Positions 57,617 through 64,000 of a stretch of DNA of 64,000 nucleotides are shown here, piece by piece. How positions within the stretch are numbered: the stretch's first letter is position 1; every line of letters starts with the position of its first letter. This DNA comes from an uncultured Eggerthellaceae bacterium (lineage in GTDB: Bacteria; Actinomycetota; Coriobacteriia; Coriobacteriales; Eggerthellaceae). A program made the position numbers and the translations under genes. Location of the stretch: contig CAJUQH010000002.1 in the NCBI GenBank assembly GCA_910588095.1, positions 181,813 through 245,812 of the forward strand, given 5' to 3'. The notes below the pieces were generated by a model that worked only from the letters and a program-made list of their open reading frames with translations, was not told where the DNA came from and did no database searches.

Positions 57617-59227
57617 TTGGCAAAGCACGCCGCCCCACAGAAGCCGGCCGAGCCGCAGAAGGCCTCGGTGGCGCGCTCCACCACGCTCATGACCGTGGCC
57701 ACGTTCGGCTCGCGCATAACGGGCCTCGTGCGCACTTGGGCCATGGCATTCGCGCTGGGCAACACGTTCATCACCTCGGCTTACCAAGTGGCCAACAACA
57801 TGCCCAACATGGTGTACGAGCTGGTGGCTGGCGGGCTGCTGGGAGCGGCGTTCATCCCCGTGTACCTGCTGCAGAAGGAAGGGCGTGACGGCGGCGACGG
57901 CAACGGCTTCGCCTGCAACATGCTCAACCTCACCATCGTGGTGCTCGGGCTGCTGTCGGTGCTATGCACCGTGTTCGCCCCGGCGGTCATCGCCACGCAG
58001 ACCTTTGCCACCGGCCCCGCCGACGAGGTGTCGCGCTATGCCGTGCTGTTCTTCCGCATCTTCGCCGTGCAGATACTGTTCTATGGCATCGGGGGCATCG
58101 TCACGGGCATCCTCAACGCCAACCGCGTGTACTTCCTGCCCTCCATCGCGCCGGCGCTCAACAACGCGGTGGTCATCGCGTCGTTCTTCGCCTACATCCC
58201 GCTCTCAGCCGTCGACCCCGATCTGGCGCTGCTCGTGCTGGGAGGCGGCACGTCGCTGGGCGTGGTGGTGCAGTTCGCCATCCAGTTGCCGGCGCTACGT
58301 CGCATCGGGTTCAAATGGCGCCCCCGCATCGACCTGCGCGACCCGGCGTTGCTCGAAGCGCTCAAGATAGCCGTGCCCACGGCCATCTACATAGCCGGCA
58401 CCATGGTGGCATTCTCATGCCGTAACGCGTTCTCGCTCCAGACGGGCGAGAACGGGCCAGCCACGCTGCTCTACGCCTGGACGTGGTACCAGCTGCCCTA
58501 CGGCGTGTTCGCGGTGTCGCTGGCGCGCGCCTTGTTCACCGAGATGAGCGAGGATGCCGCCAAGGGCCGCAAGCGCCAGCTGCGCCAGCACATCAGCTCC
58601 GGCATATCGGGCACACTGCTCGTCATCATCCCGCTGGCTGGGCTCATGGGAGCGCTGGCCACGCCGCTCATGCAGCTGTTCCAAGCGGGCGCCTTCAATG
58701 CGGAAGACGCCGCCTATGTCGGCTCCATCCTGGCGCTTTGGGCCGTCAGCCTGCCGTTCTACTCGGTGTTCATGTACATGTACAATGTCTACGCCAGCCT
58801 GCGGAAGTTCATGCTGTTCGCCGCGGTGAGCACCGTGCTCGTGGTCGTGCAGTGCTTGCTGTACATGGTGCTCTGCCCCACCGACGTGCTCGGGCTTGCC
58901 GGCGTGCCCATCGCCGATTTGGCCTACTATGGCATCGGCGCCATCGTGCTCGCGGTCATCCTGGTCAACCTGGTGGGCCCCTACCACATCGGCTCCATCA
59001 TCTCCCAAGCGGTGCGCGTGCTGCTGGCCACCTTCGTTGGCGTCGTGGCCGTGCTGCTGCTCCAAGGGCTGCTGCCCTTCACCGGCTCCAGCATGCTCAC
59101 CGGCCTTGCCACGCTGCTCGTATGCGGTGCAGCGGGACTCGTGGTCATCTTCGGGCTGTGCGCCGTGCTGCGCGTGCCGCAGATGGCCATGCTCGCCGGC
59201 CTCGCCAAACGTCTCTTGCGGCGATGA
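57617..59227 (+). CDS. murJ: Lipid II flippase MurJ (MviN family)
   Basis: Integral membrane protein of 536 residues with about 14 helices that flips lipid II across the membrane for peptidoglycan synthesis. The start ARSTTLMTVATFGSRITGLVRTWAMAFALG, VYELVAGGLLGAAFIPVYL, and LNANRVYFLPSIAPALNNAVVI are family hallmarks; the arginines in the first helices are conserved. The TTG at 57617 was chosen because GGAGGA lies six bases before it; an in-frame extension upstream would run through the promoter. The C-terminal end has two extra helices (LLLQGLLPF onward) as in other Gram-positive members. Confidence 0.92.
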   Translation: MAKHAAPQKPAEPQKASVARSTTLMTVATFGSRITGLVRTWAMAFALGNTFITSAYQVANNMPNMVYELVAGGLLGAAFIPVYLLQKEGRDGGDGNGFACNMLNLTIVVLGLLSVLCTVFAPAVIATQTFATGPADEVSRYAVLFFRIFAVQILFYGIGGIVTGILNANRVYFLPSIAPALNNAVVIASFFAYIPLSAVDPDLALLVLGGGTSLGVVVQFAIQLPALRRIGFKWRPRIDLRDPALLEALKIAVPTAIYIAGTMVAFSCRNAFSLQTGENGPATLLYAWTWYQLPYGVFAVSLARALFTEMSEDAAKGRKRQLRQHISSGISGTLLVIIPLAGLMGALATPLMQLFQAGAFNAEDAAYVGSILALWAVSLPFYSVFMYMYNVYASLRKFMLFAAVSTVLVVVQCLLYMVLCPTDVLGLAGVPIADLAYYGIGAIVLAVILVNLVGPYHIGSIISQAVRVLLATFVGVVAVLLLQGLLPFTGSSMLTGLATLLVCGAAGLVVIFGLCAVLRVPQMAMLAGLAKRLLRR

Positions 59228-59305
59228 ATGCCCTTTGGAATGCCCCCTTGGGGCGCCAAGCGTCCCTTGCGGCGCCCTTGCAGTGGCAAGGCGTCCTTGC
59301 GCCAC

Positions 59306-59340
59306 GGGGCTGACCAAGTCCCGCAGGGGCGATCAGCCCC
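59306..59340 (+). terminator. Hairpin after murJ
   Basis: GGGGCTGA (59306-59313) pairs with TCAGCCCC (59333-59340). It is one of several GC-rich hairpins in the 183 bases after murJ. No T-run follows, so it may act only with Rho. Confidence 0.4.
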
Positions 59341-59410
59341 TCATGACCCACGCAGCCTCACCGCTTCCCGATAACGCACTTGCCTAACTCCCCTACGGCG
59401 CCCAGGCATG

Positions 59411-59446
59411 AAAAAAACCGCCCCTACGCCATGCGCAGGGGCGGTT
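59411..59446 (-). terminator. Intrinsic terminator of the rplKA operon
   Basis: AACCGCCCCT (59416-59425) pairs with AGGGGCGGTT (59437-59446); on the minus strand the stem is followed by a run of seven T. It lies 25 bases after the rplA stop. Confidence 0.92.
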
Positions 59447-59471
59447 CCTTAGGTGCGAGCGTTAAGCGAAG

Positions 59472-60182
59472 CTACTCGGCAGCCTGGGTGTAGGCGCGGG
59501 TCACGCCGGCATCCACCGGCACGCCCGGGCTCATCGTCGAGGAGATGGCGATGGACTTCACGTACTTGCCCTTGGCAGCCGAAGGCTTCATGCGCAGGAT
59601 CTCGTCGTAGACCGCGCCGTAGTTCTCAGCCAGCTGCTCGGGGGTGAAGCTCGCCTTGCCCAAGATGACATGCACGATGCCGTAACGGTCGGCACGGTAC
59701 TCCACCTTGCCGCCCTTCAGGTCGGTGATGGCCTTGGCAACGTCGTTGGTCACAGTGCCCAGCTTGGGGTTGGGCATCAGGCCACGGGGGCCGAGCACCT
59801 TGCCCAGGCGGCCCACCTTGCCCATCTGGTCAGGGGTGGCCACGGCGGCGTCGAAGTTGAACTCGCCCTTGTTGATCTGCTCGGTCAGCTCGTCGGTGCC
59901 CACGATGTCGGCGCCAGCCTCCTCGGCAGCGCGAGCGGCCTCGCCCTCGGCGAACACGGCCACGCGCACGGTCTTGCCCGAGCCGTTCGGCAGGCTGATC
60001 ATGCCGCGCAGCTGCTGGTCGGCCTGACGCGTGTCGATGCCCAGGCGGAAGTCAGCCGTCACAGTCTCGTCGAAGTTGGCCGTGGACATCTCCTTGACCA
60101 GCTTCATCGCCTCGATGGGCGCCACCTCGCCCTCAGGGAGCAGCTTCTCAGCGGCGACGTACTTCTTGGTCTTCTTTGCCAT
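59472..60182 (-). CDS. rplA: 50S ribosomal protein L1
   Basis: A 236-residue ribosomal protein of the L1 stalk that often also represses its own operon. KKYVAAEKLLPEGEVAPIEAMKLVKEMSTANFDETV and LGPRGLMPNPKLGTVT are diagnostic, along with GKASFTPEQLAENYGAV. AAGGAAA is the ribosome binding site. It is the last gene of the secE-nusG-rplK-rplA group. Confidence 0.98.
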   Translation of the reverse strand: MAKKTKKYVAAEKLLPEGEVAPIEAMKLVKEMSTANFDETVTADFRLGIDTRQADQQLRGMISLPNGSGKTVRVAVFAEGEAARAAEEAGADIVGTDELTEQINKGEFNFDAAVATPDQMGKVGRLGKVLGPRGLMPNPKLGTVTNDVAKAITDLKGGKVEYRADRYGIVHVILGKASFTPEQLAENYGAVYDEILRMKPSAAKGKYVKSIAISSTMSPGVPVDAGVTRAYTQAAE

Positions 60183-60325
60183 TTTCCTTGTCTTCCTTTC
60201 GTGGTAGCTAACGAGAGCTGCTGCGATGCCTCATGGCCCCCGCAGCGCTCCCTTCCACTGCTATCGAGAACGCGCCTGGCTCGGCGCGGCTCTGCCTTGC
60301 AGAAGGCGGCTCAGCCGCTAGAGGC

Positions 60326-60841
60326 TTAAGCGCCCTCGCCCTCGCCGTCCAGGGTCTCGCCGCGCAGCATGGCGGCAACCTTGCGGGAGGGGACGTACTT
60401 GATCTTCATGTCGCGGCCCTCGATGCGCACGCCCATGGAGCGAGCGGTGCCGGCGATGATCTCCATAGCCGCCTCGATGGTGTTCGCGTTGAGGTCGGGC
60501 ATCTTGATCTCTGCGATCTCGCGCAGCTGATCCATGCTCAGGGTGCCCACGCTCTGCAGCTGCGGGATGCCCGCGCCGCTCTGGATGCCCAGCTTCTCCT
60601 TGATGAGCACGGCAGCCGGCGGGGTCTTGCAGATGAAGTCGAACGACTTGTCCTCGTAGACCGTGATCTCAACCGGGATGATGGTGCCCTGCTGGTCCTG
60701 CGTCTGGGCGTTGAACGCCTGGCAGAACTGCATGATGTTGACGCCCTGCGCGCCCAGCGCGGGGCCGACCGGAGGCGCCGGGTTCGCGCCGCCGGCAGGA
60801 ATCTGCAGCTTGATGAAACCGCTTACTTTCTTGTCAGCCAT
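60326..60841 (-). CDS. rplK: 50S ribosomal protein L11, C-terminally extended
   Basis: A 171-residue protein; L11 is normally about 141 residues. The usual body (KVSGFIKLQIPAGGANPAPPVGPALGAQGVNIMQFCQAFN through GTARSMGVRIEG) is complete, followed by about 28 residues (RDMKIKYVPSRKVAAML and an acidic end). L11 forms the GTPase-associated base of the stalk. The start at 60841 has GAGGAG upstream; the longer frame would add unrelated residues. Confidence 0.97.
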   Translation of the reverse strand: MADKKVSGFIKLQIPAGGANPAPPVGPALGAQGVNIMQFCQAFNAQTQDQQGTIIPVEITVYEDKSFDFICKTPPAAVLIKEKLGIQSGAGIPQLQSVGTLSMDQLREIAEIKMPDLNANTIEAAMEIIAGTARSMGVRIEGRDMKIKYVPSRKVAAMLRGETLDGEGEGA

Positions 60842-60972
60842 GGTAGGTGCTCTCCTCGATGATGTTACGTTTGCTTCGCTTGCTCTATCACCAAAGCCTG
60901 CGCGCCCTCTTGCGAGAAGCCCTTTGTCCACTTAAGGCGCAAACGGCGCTTGCAGGCTCAGTATGCTCAACC

Positions 60973-61503
60973 TTATATGCGAGCCACCTGGTCGAAGGAA
61001 AGCTCGACCGGGGTCTCGCGCCCGAAGATGGAGACAAGCACCTTCACCTTGCCTGCCTCGGGCTGCACTTCCGACACGATGCCGTCGAACTCTGCCAAGG
61101 GGCCGGAGGTCACCTTCACCGCCTGGTCCACCTGCAGGTCCGTCGAGGTCTTCTTGGGAGCCTCGCGGCTCGTGCGCTTCATGATCTTGTTGTATTCCTC
61201 GCGCGTCAGCGGCGAAGGATTGCCCTGGCTTCCCACGAAGCCGGTCACGCCCGGGGTGTTGCGCACCGCAGCCCAGCTGCGGTCGTCCAGGTCCATGCGC
61301 ACCAGCACATAGCCCGGGAACACCTTCTTCTCGCTCTCGATGCGGCGCCCGCCCTCTTTGATCTCCGTCACCGTCTCGGTCGGGATCTCGATGCGAAACA
61401 CGTTGTTCTCGAGGCCCATGGTCTCGATGCGCGTCTCGAGGTTAGCTTTCACCTTGTTCTCATACCCAGCGTAGGTATGCAGGACGTACCATTTCTTCGC
61501 CAT
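60973..61503 (-). CDS. nusG: Transcription elongation/termination factor NusG
   Basis: A 176-residue factor that binds RNA polymerase and, in many bacteria, Rho or S10. The N-terminal NGN domain starts AKKWYVLHTYAGYENKVKANLETRIETMGL and has VFPGYVLVRM, GVTGFVG; the KOW domain is VKVTSGPLAEFDGIVSEVQPEAGKVKVLVSIFGRETPVEL. It directly follows secE in the same operon. Confidence 0.98.
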   Translation of the reverse strand: MAKKWYVLHTYAGYENKVKANLETRIETMGLENNVFRIEIPTETVTEIKEGGRRIESEKKVFPGYVLVRMDLDDRSWAAVRNTPGVTGFVGSQGNPSPLTREEYNKIMKRTSREAPKKTSTDLQVDQAVKVTSGPLAEFDGIVSEVQPEAGKVKVLVSIFGRETPVELSFDQVARI

Positions 61504-61509
61504 AAGCGC

Positions 61510-61944
61510 TTAAGCTCCAATACCAGAGATCAACACGAGCAACGGGGTTATGATGGCGTTGTCCAGCAGCGCCACGAACACCCCGAAGAACAACAGCGCG
61601 GCCACCACGACGCCGCTCCAACGCAGAACGTCGGTGCGGGTGGGCCACGTGACGCGCTTCAGCTCGCCCTTCACATCGCGGAAGAACTTGAAGCGCTTCT
61701 TCTTGGGCTTGGAGTCGGCCTTCTTCTCGACCTTCTTCGCCGTTTCCGCTGCCTCTTTCTTGGCGGGTTTCTTATCAGAGCCGTCATCGGCCGCCTTCTT
61801 CAGGAACGGCTTCTTCGGCTTCTCCTCGACCGCAGGCTTCGCTTCCTCGGCCGTGGTCTCCTCAGGCTGCAGCTCGCGCTCGGCCTTGCGTGCCTGACGC
61901 GCCGCAGAGGCCTTGGCCCGCTGGGTCTTTGACTTCTTCGCCAT
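61510..61944 (-). CDS. secE: SecE preprotein translocase subunit, long N-terminal extension
   Basis: The last ~60 residues are a standard single-helix SecE (FFRDVKGELKRVTWPTRTDVLRWSGVVVAALLFFGVFVALLDN), which clamps SecY. In front of it lie about 80 residues of Lys/Glu/Ala-rich low complexity. Bacterial SecE with one membrane helix is usually 60-80 residues, so this version is about double. It overlaps nothing and is followed six bases later by nusG, the usual order. Upstream lies tRNA-Trp. Confidence 0.95.
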   Translation of the reverse strand: MAKKSKTQRAKASAARQARKAERELQPEETTAEEAKPAVEEKPKKPFLKKAADDGSDKKPAKKEAAETAKKVEKKADSKPKKKRFKFFRDVKGELKRVTWPTRTDVLRWSGVVVAALLFFGVFVALLDNAIITPLLVLISGIGA

Positions 61945-62032
61945 AGAACTTACCTTAACTGCCCGTCTCTAATCCTCGTCTAAACGCCAAACAAGCAGCC
62001 GACCAGGTGCTGGGGCTGCTCGTGAAACAAGC

Positions 62033-62109
62033 TGGCAGGCCAGGAGGGACTCGAACCCCCAACATGCGGTTTTGGAGACCGCCGCTCTACCAATTGGAGC
62101 TACTGGCCT
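62033..62109 (-). tRNA. tRNA-Trp (CCA)
   Basis: A complete 77-base cloverleaf on the minus strand. The acceptor arms AGGCCAG and CTGGCCT pair, the anticodon loop TCTCCAAAA carries CCA, and CCA is encoded at the 3' end. It lies between rpmG and secE, its common position. Confidence 0.97.
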
Positions 62110-62137
62110 ATGCCTGTTCGTCAAAACTCAACTGATC

Positions 62138-62287
62138 TTAGCGAGTTTCCTTGTGCAAGGTGTGCTGACGGCACCACTTGCAGTATTTCTTCAACTCCAT
62201 GCGATCAGGAGTGTTCTGCTTGTTCTTTTTGGTCGTGTAATTGCGGCGCTTGCACTCAGTGCAGGCCAGGGTGACCAAAGTACGCAT
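62138..62287 (-). CDS. rpmG: 50S ribosomal protein L33
   Basis: A 49-residue protein: MRTLVTLACTECKRRNYTTK, then ELKKYCKWCRQHTLHKETR. Two CXXC pairs (CTEC and CKWC) show that it is the zinc-binding form of L33. It lies between tuf and tRNA-Trp. Confidence 0.97.
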   Translation of the reverse strand: MRTLVTLACTECKRRNYTTKKNKQNTPDRMELKKYCKWCRQHTLHKETR

Positions 62288-62349
62288 GAATTCTCCTTTT
62301 TGCCTTCTATTTCAATGCGAGCTTTTCATTATACACATGCGCGCAGATG

Positions 62350-62382
62350 AAGGGAAGGCAGGCATGAAGTCTGCCTTCCCTT
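62350..62382. terminator. Hairpin after tuf
   Basis: AAGGGAAGGCAG (62350-62361) pairs with CTGCCTTCCCTT (62371-62382), 12 perfect pairs with a nine-base loop. It follows the tuf stop by about 20 bases on the minus strand. Confidence 0.7.
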
Positions 62383-62402
62383 TCGTTCAGCAAGAGCGGA
62401 AG

Positions 62403-63605
<1,203 letters not shown>

Positions 63606-63686
63606 GGATTTCCTCCTAAAAGGGATTCATGTCCCGCGCAAAGCGCGGGAACGAGCAAACGTGCCCGAAGGCACGCATTATCAACA

Positions 63687-63763
63687 TGGTAGCGGTGACT
63701 GGATTTGAACCAGTGACGCCACGGGTATGAACCGTGTGCTCTGACCAACTGAGCTACACCGCC
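63687..63763 (-). tRNA. tRNA-Met (CAT), elongator type
   Basis: A complete 77-base cloverleaf on the minus strand. The acceptor arms GGCGGTG and CACCGCT pair with one G-U, the anticodon loop GTTCATACC carries CAT, and CCA is encoded. The first acceptor pair is not mismatched like an initiator's, so elongator Met is more likely; a tRNA-Ile with modified CAT cannot be fully excluded. Confidence 0.9.
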
Positions 63764-63945
63764 GTTTATAAGGGATTCATACGGTCCGTATGCTTCGTCA
63801 ATCTCGAAGTTGCCATCTTCGGTCACAGCGCGAAGGCTGCTCCCTCGATGGCCCTTCGGATTTCCTCGCCTCCGAACCCTCTGAACCCTTATAACCAAAC
63901 ATAAGGCTCTCGAAGCTTCGGAGGCAATATCCCTTGATAGCAAAA

Positions 63946-64000
63946 TGGAGCCTGCGACCGGACTTGAACCGGTGACCTCTTCGTTACCAACGAAGTGCTC
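63946..64000 (-). tRNA. tRNA-Thr (GGT), partial at window end
   Basis: The 3' part of a tRNA on the minus strand: the anticodon stem CTTCG/CGAAG encloses a loop with GGT, the T arm is CCGGTTCAAGTCCGG, and CCA is encoded. The 5' part lies beyond base 64000. Confidence 0.92.

Noticed and set aside
62350..62382. Small RNA gene after tuf
   Set aside because: The single perfect hairpin is fully explained as the tuf terminator or processing site.

Overview
The window is chromosomal DNA of high G+C from a bacterium that is most likely a member of the Coriobacteriia (Eggerthellaceae-like). The inference rests on the gene content: EF-Tu, secE, nusG, L11 and L1 in actinobacterial order, a stand-alone 2-hydroxyacyl-CoA dehydratase activase operon, DUF1846, DUF1461/TIGR01906 and OPT proteins, and large secreted repeat proteins ending in DUF6273-like domains. 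Acetate metabolism is fermentative (pta and ackA are both present, but 20 kb apart). I could not run any search, so the taxonomic call is an inference.

Layout. 1-3926 (minus): transaldolase, rho, sppA and metG in one tightly coupled operon. 4263-7577 (plus): a three-gene operon holding the parts of the large 2-hydroxyacyl-CoA dehydratase activase as separate proteins. 7785-13192: htpG behind a consensus promoter and a CIRCE operator, dinB, and an OPT transporter. 13377-17538: a glycosyltransferase with UDP-galactopyranose mutase (minus), then pta and a small membrane protein (plus). 17650-20241 and 32885-35597: two paralogous secreted proteins, each behind the same promoter and the same roughly 200-nt structured leader. 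20329-32428: a radical SAM protein and an ATP-grasp protein, DUF1461, gltX, a membrane protein, mfd, a ThrE-type exporter and rpmF. 35652-36293: a VapBC-type toxin-antitoxin pair. 36440-44757: ackA, HIT protein, xseBA, a membrane zinc protease, RNase D, a diacylglycerol kinase-like protein and TerC. 44943-51568: a large Ala/Ser-rich membrane protein, tRNA-Gly, tRNA-Cys, and the lepA-dusB-hemW operon. 51945-55151: rpsT with a very long tail, a low-GC BrnTA module lying between two copies of the rpsT terminator, and DUF1846. 55230-64000: an M23 peptidase, NAD kinase, murJ, then rplA, rplK, nusG, secE, tRNA-Trp, rpmG, tuf, tRNA-Met and a partial tRNA-Thr.

The most interesting signal is the leader RNA of the two secreted-protein genes. 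Both copies start right after an extended -10 promoter and fold the same way, including a closing stem made with the RNA's own 5' end, a long central stem, a hairpin whose conserved loop is complementary to the loop of a downstream hairpin (a kissing-loop candidate), and several stems where both strands differ between the copies in a compensating way. The coding regions share the first nucleotides of the signal peptide but diverge later, and the 3' part of the second gene has clearly lower GC, so the pair looks like a modular surface-protein system with a constant regulatory cassette and exchangeable ends. Its function is unknown to me.
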